A stretch of 61,629 nt of DNA from Candidatus Obscuribacterales bacterium (GTDB taxonomy: Bacteria; Cyanobacteriota; Vampirovibrionia; Obscuribacterales; Obscuribacteraceae), in NCBI GenBank assembly GCA_019745415.1, contig JAIETF010000081.1, positions 1 through 61,629 of the forward strand, in the 5' to 3' direction. Positions 1 through 8,693 of this stretch are shown here, piece by piece. The notes under the pieces are model-generated. The model was not told the DNA's origin, did no database searches, and saw nothing but the letters and a program-made list of their open reading frames with translations. Both the position numbers and the translations under genes were made by a program. Within the stretch, counting starts at the first letter, position 1. Every line of letters begins with the position of its first letter.

Positions 1-56
1 AAGATCAGGAACATTCCAAAAAATGCAGGTTCGCCGTCGTATAACATAAGCGGGTC

Positions 57-1205
57 TTGGACCAAAATGCTGCTAAAGTCAGAGACTATGCCATCTATTA
101 TATTATGACCGCAATAGAAAGAATATCGCCACAATTTAAGCCGCATCCAAGCCTTAAGAATGGTCACGCCATGACTATTGTGCCTGCCCTGCTGGCTGCG
201 CGCCCGGTCTTGAGCGACGGTGAGAAATTACAAATAGAAGTCGATCGTGACAATTGGATCACCGGCTATCTTAATAGACACCCAGAAAGTCACAGCCAAG
301 ATGGGCATTCTGAGCGTCCTCTCATCATTGTCGTGCATGGCTTGGAAGGTACCGCCCGGGCCCCTTATGTCAATGGGCTGGGCTATAAGGCGCATCTGGC
401 CGGCTTTGATGTCTTTCGACTGAATATGCGCAATTGCGAAAACACTTTTAGCCTCTGCACAACTCTTTATAATGCTGGTCTCAGCGGCGATTTGTTCGCC
501 ATTGGGCTTTATCTTAAGGAACGCTTCGGCTATCGCGATATCTATGCCTGCGGCTTTTCTTTGGGCGGTAATCTGGTGCTCAAGGCTGCCGGTGAGCAAG
601 GCTCAAGCCAAGACCACCGCCTGCGGCGCCTGTTTAAAGCTGTGGTGGCGGTATCACCGCCGGTGGAATTGGTAGAGTCTGTAAAGGCGATTGAGAGAGG
701 GGCAAGCCGGCTCTATGACTTCAATTTTCTCATGTCTCTCAAGAAGAAAATAATTGAGCGCGAACGGCTTTTCCCTGGCACTTATGACCTTGAGCGTTTA
801 AAGAAAATAAAGACTTTGAGGCAGTTTGATAATTACTTCACGGCCATCGATGCCGGTTATGACTGTGCTGAATCTTACTATCAGGCGGCAAGTGCCATGC
901 GCGTTTTGAGCGATGTGAAGATTCCTACGCTGATTATTGCCGCTCAAGATGATCCGATTGTGCCCTATGCACAGTCATTTGCCCCCTTGGCACTACAGAT
1001 GGTGCGGTGCCCGCAACTCTCGATTGTGTCGCCGCCTCAGGGCGGTCACGTCAATTTCTTTAGCGAGCATGAAATTAGCTTGGCTAGTTTGTATGAAGAT
1101 GTTGCAACGCTCAAGCAAATTTCTTTACCCGGCACCATATACAAGGACAGATTTTGGGCGGAGTGGCTTGCTCTCAAGTTCTGCCTCTATACGCAATATA
1201 GCTAA
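57..1205 (+). CDS. YheT-type alpha/beta hydrolase
   Basis: A 382-residue predicted carboxylesterase of the YheT/COG0429 family, cytosolic because no signal peptide is seen. The family-typical N-terminus (PHPSLKNGHAMTI) leads into an alpha/beta hydrolase core. The oxyanion region is VVHGLEG. The nucleophile elbow is GFSLGGN with Ser168, the acid is in AAQDDP (Asp298 or Asp299), and the His is in GGHVNFF (His331). Order and spacing fit a complete catalytic triad. The natural substrate is unknown; short-chain esters are usual for the family. The start is uncertain: TTG at 57 or the in-frame ATG at 105, which still keeps the family motif. Confidence 0.9.
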   Translation: MDQNAAKVRDYAIYYIMTAIERISPQFKPHPSLKNGHAMTIVPALLAARPVLSDGEKLQIEVDRDNWITGYLNRHPESHSQDGHSERPLIIVVHGLEGTARAPYVNGLGYKAHLAGFDVFRLNMRNCENTFSLCTTLYNAGLSGDLFAIGLYLKERFGYRDIYACGFSLGGNLVLKAAGEQGSSQDHRLRRLFKAVVAVSPPVELVESVKAIERGASRLYDFNFLMSLKKKIIERERLFPGTYDLERLKKIKTLRQFDNYFTAIDAGYDCAESYYQAASAMRVLSDVKIPTLIIAAQDDPIVPYAQSFAPLALQMVRCPQLSIVSPPQGGHVNFFSEHEISLASLYEDVATLKQISLPGTIYKDRFWAEWLALKFCLYTQYS

Positions 1206-1539
1206 ATCGCTATCGCCGTGCTTATTAGCGATATGCAATTTTCTTTCCTTTAAGAGTCTGCTTGAGTTTTAGGCCCTAACATGGAAAAATGTTTGACGAC
1301 AATATGATTGATGCCGTATCCGGCACTTGGCGACCGGTTTATCCGTAACCTCGAAAAAGATACGAGCAGCATGACAAGAGTGATGAATCTGGACCTAGGC
1401 GAAAGCGCACTGTCCGATAAACATTCGATAAAAAGAGTAAGGTTGACGAGAGGCAATTCCTGTCCCAATATATAGCAAGTCTGTGAGATGAAGTTAAATA
1501 TTGGACGTCAAGCGATAATTTTTACCAACAAGTGAGCTT
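1206..1539. other. Intergenic region, 334 bp
   Basis: No convincing gene lies here. A 72-codon minus-strand reading frame (1250-1468) has no recognisable domain and no ribosome binding site that I can see. The stretch contains short inverted repeats such as TGCCG-TATC-CGGCA near 1313 and, at its right end, a candidate promoter for the next gene. Confidence 0.5.
1443..1474 (+). promoter_or_regulatory. Candidate sigma70-type promoter
   Basis: TTGACG (1443-1448) is followed after 18 bp by AATATA, or after 20 bp by TATATA. It lies about 80 bp upstream of the GTG start at 1555. The -35 element is good and the -10 is only fair. Confidence 0.4.
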
Positions 1540-1554
1540 ATGAGGAGGTTCATT

Positions 1555-1959
1555 GTGAAAAAGCAAGTATTGGGTCTGGCGATGGTTATGGTTGCTTCAG
1601 CTTCGGTTGCTGCTCCCGTGATGGCCGCTGATGATGCCATGGAGAAAGTAACCCAGGGTGCACTTCTGCCCACCAGAGTTGGTGGTGTCGTAGCCGGTAC
1701 CGTGCTTGGTACTCCCGTGGCTGTAGTGCGTGAGTCTTACAAGTCCTACATCGACTTGACCAGCAAAGGTGCTGAGTCGATCAAAGGCAAAGAGTGTGGT
1801 CCCGCTTGCCTCCTGGTTAGCGTCTTCACCCTCCCCGCCGGTCTTGTGGTCGGTGGCGTTAAAGGTACCTACTACGGTATCAAGAACGGCTTCATGAAGG
1901 GCTTTGAAACTCCCTTCCACCCCGAATCTTTCAGCCTTGGCGAACTCGAAGGAAAATAA
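1555..1959 (+). CDS. Small exported glycine-zipper protein, unknown function
   Basis: A 134-residue protein with a clear signal peptide: MKKQ, a hydrophobic run, then a cleavage site like VMAADD. The mature part has two glycine-zipper stretches, GGVVAGTVLG and GLVVGGVKGTYYG, separated by a short region with two Cys. Glycine zippers often insert into or associate with membranes; that role here is inference. GTG at 1555 is chosen because GAGGAGG at 1542-1548 sits 6 nt before it; the upstream ATG at 1540 would overlap this ribosome site. Codon use is strongly biased (all visible Tyr are TAC, Ile are ATC, most Phe are TTC), unlike neighbours, suggesting high expression. It is followed by its own terminator. 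I do not recognise the family. Confidence 0.85.
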   Translation: MKKQVLGLAMVMVASASVAAPVMAADDAMEKVTQGALLPTRVGGVVAGTVLGTPVAVVRESYKSYIDLTSKGAESIKGKECGPACLLVSVFTLPAGLVVGGVKGTYYGIKNGFMKGFETPFHPESFSLGELEGK

Positions 1960-2010
1960 TTCCTAGAGTAAGAGTTGTGTAAAGCGCACTCAAGAGCTTT
2001 TAGATATGAT

Positions 2011-2045
2011 GTAGAACTCGCATAAAATGCGGGTTCTACTTTTTT
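2011..2045 (+). terminator. Strong Rho-independent terminator
   Basis: A 12-bp stem with one G-T wobble (GTAGAACTCGCA / TGCGGGTTCTAC) and a 5-nt TAAAA loop is followed directly by six T. It ends the transcript of the small exported protein, 51 bp after its stop codon. Confidence 0.88.
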
Positions 2046-2088
2046 AGGCATTTTAGGCAACTTTCTCAAAGATGGCAATGAGGGTTTT

Positions 2089-2340
2089 ATGACACAGCTC
2101 AATTTGCAGGATTGGTTTAAGAAAGTGCAGTCTTGCAAGACTCGCTCTGAAGTTTTCGCCGTGCTCGATCAGTTTCGCCCGCTGCCATGGGCAGACGAAG
2201 AAAGAGCGCAGATGGCTAAGCTTTATATAAGACTGCTTGATCATTTGCCCGATGACAGCGGTGCCGTCGCTGCCACTGCCGGCGGTGCGCAAGAAGATAA
2301 GCCGGCTAACGATGGTCCGGTCTGGTACGAAAAGATGTAA
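2089..2340 (+). CDS. Small acidic protein, unknown function
   Basis: An 83-residue cytosolic protein. Its N-terminal half is probably helical (LNLQDWFKKVQSCKTRSEVFAVLDQF), and its Ala/Gly/Pro-rich tail ends in PVWYEKM. GAGGG at 2080-2084 lies 4 nt before the ATG. The gene sits between a strong upstream terminator and a convergent TPR gene whose stop is only 2 nt away. It has no recognised domain. Confidence 0.6.
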   Translation: MTQLNLQDWFKKVQSCKTRSEVFAVLDQFRPLPWADEERAQMAKLYIRLLDHLPDDSGAVAATAGGAQEDKPANDGPVWYEKM

Positions 2341-2342
2341 TT

Positions 2343-4658
2343 CTACTGCTGGCTGTTTGAGAGCTTGTTTAAGATCAAGTTGGCTTTCGCTTCGTAGGCA
2401 GCGCTCTCTTCCAGCTTGCCCATGCTCTTGGTGAGGCGCGCTAGATCTGAATTGATTTTACCCATATGCAATTCATCGCGACTTTTGCTCTCGACCACTT
2501 TGAGAAGTTCTTTCAACTTAGCCTCGGCCATTTCAAACCGGCTTTGCTTTTGATAAATGAGAGCAAGAGATTCTAGGGCTATTTCGCGCACTGCTTCCAT
2601 GCTTTTGTTGACGGTATCGGGCTGGGTCTCGCTTTTGTGCTTTATGGTCTCCACCAGTTTTAATAAGATTATTTCAGAGTCTCTGTAATTGCCTTCTTCC
2701 AAAAACTGCTTAGCGACAATGAGCACATCATCAGGAGAAGTTTCTATGCGAGAAAGTAGGCTCTCGCTGTCGAAGGCGGGGGGGCGGTTGTCGACTGTCT
2801 CCGCCGGCTCTTTTGCCAGAGGTGCTGCATCGCTTGATGAGTTTGGCGCGTCTGGTGTCTGTATGGTTGGCGGCGCCTGAAAGGGTGGTTCGGTTGGATT
2901 AGTTGGATTGCTTTGATTATTTTGAGCTGCTTGTGCAGGCTCATTAGCTTGAGCAAGTCTTAAGGCGCCTTCTTGAGTTTGTCCTTGAGTAACTTGTTCT
3001 TTCTCTACTTTCTCTACTTTCTCAGAGCGAGCTATCTCAGTTGCCGGACTGGTCGGCGAAGTTGCGGTGTTGCCTTGATTTTCTAAAGAGGGCTGAGAGT
3101 TTGAGGCAGTTGTAGGCGGGCTGTTTTCGAGAATGGCGAAAGCCGCTTGCTCGCTATCGCGACTTTCCATTTTGTCGATTAGTCTGGCTAATTGCATGCG
3201 CATACTTCGATCGTTTTGCAGGCGCACAGCTTCAGATAGTTCTACGAAAGCACCGTCTAGGTCTCCTGCTTCGATTAGTTTGGCTGCTTCGCGTGATCTT
3301 TCGGCGGCGTCAAGTGGGTTCAGCCCCGCCTCTTTCATCATCGAATTGAGATTGCGGCGTGATACTTCTCTGGCTGCATCAAGAAAAAGTGCAGCTCTAA
3401 ATTCTTTGATGGCTTCTTGCGGATTGCGCAAGGCTTGCTGTAGTCCACGATTATTGTGAGCGATGACTAAGTTGTCGCGGGCGTGCATATAACCCGGGGA
3501 AGAGCTGACAATCTTTTCAAGCATGTCGATGGCTTTATCGAATTGCTTGGCGCTGATGGCTTTAGCCGCTTCGTTATTGAGATGGGCCAGTTCACGGCTG
3601 GTGTACTTACCGGGGCTACCGTTCAGTTTAGACTGTGCGCTGGTGCTCTCGATTTTGGCGGCTTTCCCGCAATTGGCAGAGCTCTTAACTGCCGTTTGAG
3701 CCGGGGCTTGACCAATTGCCTTGAGGGGCTGACGCTTAACCAGCTTTACTTTGTCTGTATTGATAGATTGATTTTGCAACTGACTGCTTTGACTGGCTTG
3801 ACCGGTTGTGAACTGGGTTAGTTGTGGTGGTATTGCATCTGGTGCAATGCCATTGCCTTCTAGTTTGAAATCGGCTTGTATCTGGGAAGTGCGAATAGCT
3901 ATATTCTTTATCGGCGCGTCCTGCTTAATGTCAGCTTTGTTTTCTTGTTTGCTTTCTGGTTTAGTCTCTTGATCGGCATTGACTTTGACATAGTCGTTGA
4001 AGCCGGCGTTAACCGTGGGCTTGAGTGCCTTGTTGAAGCGCTTGCCCATTTCGGGATTAATCGTTGCGGAAGTATTGTAGTCGGCTAAGGCGCCTTGCAG
4101 ATCGCCAAGGGCGTACTTGATGGCGCTGCGTTCGGCATAAGCCTGGGCATTACCCGGGGCGAGGCTGACAGCTCTCTCTATATCTACTTTGGCGGATTTC
4201 GAATCTGATAAGCGATGCCTCACCGCCGCCCTTTGAATTAAAGCCGAGACATAGTTTGGTTGCAGAGCCAGAGCTTTGTCGAGGTCGAGCAGGGCTCCTT
4301 TTAGATCACCAATTTGCCTGCGTACCAGTGCTCTGTGCAGATATGCTTCGGGGCGGTTTGGGTATCTTTCTATGGTCAAAGAAAGATTGTTTATTGCTTG
4401 CAGCATATTGCCGTTGTCGGCTATTTGTGTGGCTTGGCGTAAAAGGCTGTCATAGCTGCTGCCGCTTCCTTTTGTCTGAGCTAAGGCTATGTCACCGTTA
4501 GTGGTGGCAATCAAGGCTGCTAGTGCAATTAGCGAAAGAGCTACATTGCTCGTCAAAGCTCGTGATTTTGCGATCTTTGTCCTGTCCAACTGCATGAGTT
4601 GAGAGGCTTTTATAGATATTGCCGCTTTGTTTTTGCTAGCCCTTATATTTGCCGCCAT
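2343..4658 (-). CDS. Exported TPR-repeat protein
   Basis: A 771-residue protein with an N-terminal membrane or signal segment (ALTSNVALSLIALAALIA). Several TPR arrays follow: one in the first 200 residues (AYLHRALVRRQIGDLKGALLD and similar), one in the middle and one near the C-terminus. Gln/Asn/Ser/Pro-rich linkers separate them. TPRs mediate protein-protein contacts; partners are unknown. The start at 4658 is chosen because its ATG overlaps the stop of the upstream rhodanese gene (TAATG), a sign of translational coupling. An internal ATG at 4595 would give a more standard signal peptide and remains possible. A longer N-terminus inside the rhodanese gene is unlikely. Confidence 0.85.
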   Translation of the reverse strand: MAANIRASKNKAAISIKASQLMQLDRTKIAKSRALTSNVALSLIALAALIATTNGDIALAQTKGSGSSYDSLLRQATQIADNGNMLQAINNLSLTIERYPNRPEAYLHRALVRRQIGDLKGALLDLDKALALQPNYVSALIQRAAVRHRLSDSKSAKVDIERAVSLAPGNAQAYAERSAIKYALGDLQGALADYNTSATINPEMGKRFNKALKPTVNAGFNDYVKVNADQETKPESKQENKADIKQDAPIKNIAIRTSQIQADFKLEGNGIAPDAIPPQLTQFTTGQASQSSQLQNQSINTDKVKLVKRQPLKAIGQAPAQTAVKSSANCGKAAKIESTSAQSKLNGSPGKYTSRELAHLNNEAAKAISAKQFDKAIDMLEKIVSSSPGYMHARDNLVIAHNNRGLQQALRNPQEAIKEFRAALFLDAAREVSRRNLNSMMKEAGLNPLDAAERSREAAKLIEAGDLDGAFVELSEAVRLQNDRSMRMQLARLIDKMESRDSEQAAFAILENSPPTTASNSQPSLENQGNTATSPTSPATEIARSEKVEKVEKEQVTQGQTQEGALRLAQANEPAQAAQNNQSNPTNPTEPPFQAPPTIQTPDAPNSSSDAAPLAKEPAETVDNRPPAFDSESLLSRIETSPDDVLIVAKQFLEEGNYRDSEIILLKLVETIKHKSETQPDTVNKSMEAVREIALESLALIYQKQSRFEMAEAKLKELLKVVESKSRDELHMGKINSDLARLTKSMGKLEESAAYEAKANLILNKLSNSQQ

Positions 4659-5533
4659 TATTGCGCACCACATTCCATAACGGGCTCGCCATGGGCACCC
4701 CATTCCATGATAGAACCGTCATAGACTCTGACGATCTCACCCTGGTAGATCTCGTGCAAAACGGCATAAAGCGCTGCCCGTACACCCACTTCGCAGTATG
4801 AAATAGTAGGCTTGTCTGCCGCTGCGGCAATTTTAGAGAGGAATTGATTTTTGCTTATATAGCTCAATTTTTCCGGACCAGAGAACATGTCGTCATAGGG
4901 AAAGAGTATTGCACCTGGTATATGCCCTTTGCGCGGCTGGTAGTCGTAGCTGTCTCCATTAAACTCGGGGAGGCTGCGCGTGTCTACTAGATTTATTGCT
5001 TGGGCTTGGGTCTGCAAAAGATTTATCAGTTCGGGCATCTTGATGCGCCGCTTTTCGTTTAGCGTGAGTTTGAATTTGCTTTCTTGAACTTCTTGGTGTA
5101 CGACAGGGATAGCCCCTGAACTATCTTCCCAAGCCCCCAGTAGCGTCTCCACCGGGCCGTCGAGCAGGCTGACACGCTCTGCACCCATATAGGCCAAGGT
5201 CCAGGCGATGCGTCCTTCCCTGCCCTTGTCTCTGTGACCGGAGCCGACCACCACTATTTCATCTTCATTGCCGGCAAAGGCGCCAATGGTTTTGGCTAGT
5301 TTTTCGAGAGTTTTTTCGTCGAGATTGCCCCAATAGCCCGGGGTATGCAAGACCGGTGCCACCTTTATTTGGGGTTTGCAGCAGGTATCTTCCCAAAGCA
5401 GATTGATTGCCCTCGGTAGGCTTCCTTTCGCGAATATTTCAAAGGGGCGGGTGTCTAAGACAAGCGGGCATAGGCCCTGACTGAGTCTTTCTTTCAGGTC
5501 TTCAGACTTAAGTAATTGGAAGGTGCTGGACAA
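4658..5533 (-). CDS. Two-domain rhodanese sulfurtransferase
   Basis: A 291-residue protein with two rhodanese domains, expected to transfer sulfane sulfur from thiosulfate or a similar donor to an acceptor. The C-terminal domain has the active loop CEVGVR after ISY, with catalytic Cys247. The N-terminal domain carries GSGHRDKGREGR in the equivalent place and lacks Cys, so it is structural, as in classic tandem rhodaneses. The start appears to be TTG at 5533 with no good ribosome site, so the exact N-terminus is uncertain. It lies 48 bp downstream of a DCC thiol oxidoreductase, and its stop overlaps the start of the TPR gene. Confidence 0.85.
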   Translation of the reverse strand: MSSTFQLLKSEDLKERLSQGLCPLVLDTRPFEIFAKGSLPRAINLLWEDTCCKPQIKVAPVLHTPGYWGNLDEKTLEKLAKTIGAFAGNEDEIVVVGSGHRDKGREGRIAWTLAYMGAERVSLLDGPVETLLGAWEDSSGAIPVVHQEVQESKFKLTLNEKRRIKMPELINLLQTQAQAINLVDTRSLPEFNGDSYDYQPRKGHIPGAILFPYDDMFSGPEKLSYISKNQFLSKIAAAADKPTISYCEVGVRAALYAVLHEIYQGEIVRVYDGSIMEWGAHGEPVMECGAQ

Positions 5534-5581
5534 GTTCAGAGGCTTTATAAGAGCGGTTTTTGCAGACCTGAATATTATAGT

Positions 5582-6097
5582 CTAGAGGTCGAGGAAGCGA
5601 TCTCGCTCCTGCGGGGCGGGAATTCGGCAGGCATCTCTTTTGCCGAAGAGGCGATAGCGAACAGAAGCGACTAAGTTATAGCCCGGATCTCTTAAGAAGG
5701 TCGGCATTAGAAGAAAGCCTTTTAGAAGACGGCTGGCTCCGCGGCAATCTCCCATTATGCGCAGGGCTGCTTCTGAGCGTCTATAGCGGCGCTCTTTCGG
5801 TCCAAGGGCGTCTCTGACCAGATAAACCGAGTTCAATGCCTTGGTATCGACGCCGTGGCGAGCTAATACATATTCAGCTAGATGGCTCTGCAGAGGGGCG
5901 AAATAAAAGTGACCGCCGTCATGGTCGAGAACAAACTGAACAAAACGGTCGCAAAGCCCGCAGACGCCGTCGAAGAAGATGATGTCTTTGCCTTTGGCTT
6001 TTTCAAGAATTTGGGCAAATTCGGCAGAATTTTCAGACTGATTTTCTAAATCAAGCCTGGTTCGCTTTTCTTCTTGCTCGTCGCTTTGGGTTTTCAT
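5582..6097 (-). CDS. DCC-family thiol-disulfide oxidoreductase (DUF393)
   Basis: A 171-residue protein with the family signature DGVCGLC (Cys46 and Cys49) at the end of the first strand, preceded by IIFF. The C-terminal part (RRYRRSEAALRIMGDC and later VASVRYRLFGKRD) also matches the family. A thioredoxin-like fold and a redox role are expected; the physiological substrate is not known. An acidic and charged N-terminal extension of about 36 residues precedes the core. The gene is upstream of a rhodanese, so a shared thiol or sulfur role is plausible but not shown. Confidence 0.88.
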   Translation of the reverse strand: MKTQSDEQEEKRTRLDLENQSENSAEFAQILEKAKGKDIIFFDGVCGLCDRFVQFVLDHDGGHFYFAPLQSHLAEYVLARHGVDTKALNSVYLVRDALGPKERRYRRSEAALRIMGDCRGASRLLKGFLLMPTFLRDPGYNLVASVRYRLFGKRDACRIPAPQERDRFLDL

Positions 6098-6121
6098 GAC
6101 TATATTTTAGCAAGCTTATGC

Positions 6122-6171
6122 TTGTGGTGAGCAAGCTTCCGAATTTGGCGAGCATTGTGGTGAGCAAACTT
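6122..6171. repeat. Two 17-bp near-identical direct repeats
   Basis: TTGTGGTGAGCAAGCTT at 6122-6138 recurs with one change at 6155-6171, 33 bp apart, in the short gap between two minus-strand genes. The function is unknown; it may be a leftover duplication. Confidence 0.5.
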
Positions 6172-6186
6172 GTTTAGTGCGCCTAA

Positions 6187-8355
6187 TCAGGCTTTCTTGC
6201 CTGCCGAGACTACTGGGCTGCCGCTGCGTTTACTTTGGTTGAGTGATTCTCTGGCCTGGTTGAGCAGTCCGGATAGGTCGAGATTCTCTTCCGGCAGGCC
6301 GGCTACACCAAAAGCCAGTGCCAGGCTGCGAGTGTCTAGGTTTCCGCCCAGTGATGAATCCCAGAGTATGTCGCAGAGTCTCTTGGCCACGAGTGTGGCA
6401 GCTGAAACCTGGGTGGCCGGCAAAAGCAAGATGAAAGTCGGCGGCTCGAAATGTGCCAATATATCTATGTTTCGCTTTACTGTTTCGATGCGTTTTGCCG
6501 CTTCCTGCACCGCCTGGGGCGGTAAGAGTTCGAGCCCGTTTTGGGTGCGGTAACGCATTTCAAACATAATCAGGCAGAAGGGACTATTAGTATGTTCATG
6601 CCGACAATATTCCTGTTCGATGAAGTGCCAAATGACCGGATAGTCGTAAAGTCCAGTCTCGGGGTGTTTTAACGCTCTAAGCGCTCTTTCTATGGGGGCG
6701 CGGTCCACACCCATTGACTCTAAAGATGGTATCGCCGCGTCTCGTTTATGGCTGCTTGCCGGAGCGACAAGATCGCAGCAAATGAGGTTGTAGAGGGTGG
6801 GTATCCACTCTACTTTGGGCATGGGCATCTTGCGCAGCAGGTCAAAGAGAGTGCTCTTGTTGTCGATGAGCTGATAGAACTGCTTTTGCTTTGCCATGTC
6901 CATGCGAGCGCCTCTTTCCATGCGCTGCTCGAACTCGGCTTCCGATATCGGTCCATGCCTGCGAATCACATAAGAATCCATGGTCAGACCGACTTCATGC
7001 AAATAGCGGTACTGGTCGGTGAGTGGGGCCGACTCCATGAGCATGCCTTCCATGCGGCGGCGAATCGATTTTTCGGTGGTGCGCTCATTTGGATAAAAGG
7101 CAAATTTGCCGATGTCCCAGGTGAGCAGTTCCATCACCGCTGCCTCGCCCTTGGAGTCGGGGGCGATAGCGTGCACCGGCGCCCCTTCTTCAAAATAGAC
7201 TTCAACCATGTCTTCGTTTGAGACAACCATCAAGACGCCTGTCATTTTGCCAATCTGCATACTTTGCAAAAGGCTGGGCGGGGTCATGTCGGTTAGAGCG
7301 CCTTCCAATGTGGGTGGGCGTTTGGTGTAGGGCGGCGGATTGGTGAATGACTTAGGCAGAATAGATGAATGATAGTTGGCGGTATCGGTCTGCTCGACGC
7401 CATAAGTCATTTTTATTTCTGGGCGGGCAACCGGCGCGACGGGTGGTGCTGCTGCAGGCTGATCACCTGACAGAGGCAAGCTTTCCAATTTATTGCCGAT
7501 CAAGGCTCCGGCTTGGGGCGAAACACCCCAGGCGCTGATTGGGGGTCTTGAACCGCTTACTGTGCCGACTTCGTTTGAGTTTAGTAGACCGCCGGTGGGT
7601 GTGCGAGGATAAGCACCAAGGGCTGGGTTGGAACCGGAAGCGAGGCTGTTATTGCCGTTGCCGCCGTTATTTGCGCCGTTACTGGTTCCGTTGTAGGCTG
7701 AGCCTGCATTTAGGGCGGATGCCCCAGAAGAACCTATACTGGCAACGCCAGAACCTATATTGGCACCGCCAGAACCTATACCTGCAACTGATTCCGGCGC
7801 CGTCTTCTGGGCTTTCTTTTCCAATTCTTCTTTGGCTTCCGTTCTGGCTTCCACTTTTGCTTCCTGAATTTGTTGACCGGGGTGATGGCTGTGAGATTTG
7901 AAATAACCTTGAGGCTCTTGGCTGCCTCCGGAGTCTTGGTGCTCCTTAGCCGCCTGCATAGCCTGCAACCGGGTCAAGCTAATGGCTGCAGTCTGGGCGG
8001 TCGGTCCAAAAGTAGTGCTTTGAGACTGTCTGCTGTCCCCTTCTTCCGGGCATTCTTTCAGAATAAAGTTGCGCACCAGACCGGCGTCTCCGGTTTGGTG
8101 AGACCAGAGTGAATCTCCAGCTGGACCATCTCCCTGATAAAGACTCCATTTGGGAATCTCGCCTGGGTTTTCCACAAGGCAGGTAAGACAGTAAGTATAG
8201 AGAGGCTTGCCAACCGCAAAGGGCTGTTCGACCGCTCTGCCAGGGGTTTTCTGTGATTCGCTTAGAAAGAGGCAGATTTCTTCTAAAGTCGGCAGGCGAC
8301 GGTCAAGCTTAGGCAGCTTGAGCGCAGCAATTCCTGACTTGTAGGGTCTGTTCAT
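6187..8355 (-). CDS. DUF4388 (PATAN) plus degenerate GGDEF protein
   Basis: A 722-residue protein. An N-terminal region of about 130 residues has Cys pairs. A Gly/Ser/Asn/Pro-rich linker (roughly 180-340) follows. A DUF4388/PATAN-like domain starts near TLEGALTDMTPPSLLQSMQIGKMTG. The last 170 residues resemble GGDEF: they begin with ETGLYD, the usual TGLxN entry, but where the GG(D/E)EF loop should be the sequence reads HFEPPTFILLLP. The catalytic loop is lost, so diguanylate cyclase activity is unlikely; a regulatory or binding role is inferred. PATAN domains occur with two-component and surface-motility regulators. It is the first gene of a minus-strand run ending at 2343. Confidence 0.75.
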   Translation of the reverse strand: MNRPYKSGIAALKLPKLDRRLPTLEEICLFLSESQKTPGRAVEQPFAVGKPLYTYCLTCLVENPGEIPKWSLYQGDGPAGDSLWSHQTGDAGLVRNFILKECPEEGDSRQSQSTTFGPTAQTAAISLTRLQAMQAAKEHQDSGGSQEPQGYFKSHSHHPGQQIQEAKVEARTEAKEELEKKAQKTAPESVAGIGSGGANIGSGVASIGSSGASALNAGSAYNGTSNGANNGGNGNNSLASGSNPALGAYPRTPTGGLLNSNEVGTVSGSRPPISAWGVSPQAGALIGNKLESLPLSGDQPAAAPPVAPVARPEIKMTYGVEQTDTANYHSSILPKSFTNPPPYTKRPPTLEGALTDMTPPSLLQSMQIGKMTGVLMVVSNEDMVEVYFEEGAPVHAIAPDSKGEAAVMELLTWDIGKFAFYPNERTTEKSIRRRMEGMLMESAPLTDQYRYLHEVGLTMDSYVIRRHGPISEAEFEQRMERGARMDMAKQKQFYQLIDNKSTLFDLLRKMPMPKVEWIPTLYNLICCDLVAPASSHKRDAAIPSLESMGVDRAPIERALRALKHPETGLYDYPVIWHFIEQEYCRHEHTNSPFCLIMFEMRYRTQNGLELLPPQAVQEAAKRIETVKRNIDILAHFEPPTFILLLPATQVSAATLVAKRLCDILWDSSLGGNLDTRSLALAFGVAGLPEENLDLSGLLNQARESLNQSKRSGSPVVSAGKKA

Positions 8356-8693
8356 TCGGTCTGTGTTAATGCGCCATTAAGCGATGGGACTTTTGGGCAA
8401 GTTCATTGCAAACCCCCCTTTTATATCTAATATAAAAAGAGGTGCCTCTGGATCTGTTTTACCTGTTTGGCGCCCCAGTCAAACAAATATTTTTTACCGC
8501 TGCCAAAAATTGGCTAGAGGTACTCATGGCAACTTCTTTCGGTTCTGCGACAAAGTGCTTTCAGACGGCAAATGTCTGATAATCAGCCCGGCTTTTGTTG
8601 CTGTTTGCAGCACATCGAGCAGCTCTTGCATTATAAAGTCGGCATAAATGGGTATTTATAGACCGTAAATAGAATTCTTGTGCGGAGGACGGT
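8356..8693. other. Divergent intergenic region with AT-rich inverted repeat
   Basis: This 338-bp gap separates divergent genes and should hold promoters both ways. An 8-bp perfect inverted repeat, TTTTATAT-CTA-ATATAAAA, lies at 8419-8437. Reading frames across it (8384-8647 plus; part of 8561-9040 minus) show no protein-like features. I could not assign clear -35/-10 boxes. Confidence 0.45.

Noticed and set aside
1250..1468. 72-codon minus-strand reading frame in the first large gap
   Set aside because: No domain, no visible ribosome site and random-looking composition; it lies in a region that probably carries the promoter of the next gene.
2343..4703. Longer start for the TPR gene at 4703
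   Set aside because: It would overlap the rhodanese gene by 46 bp; the TAATG overlap at 4658 explains the start better.
8419..8437. Terminator at the TTTTATAT inverted repeat
   Set aside because: The stem is all A-T and lies between divergent starts, so a promoter or operator element is more likely than a terminator.
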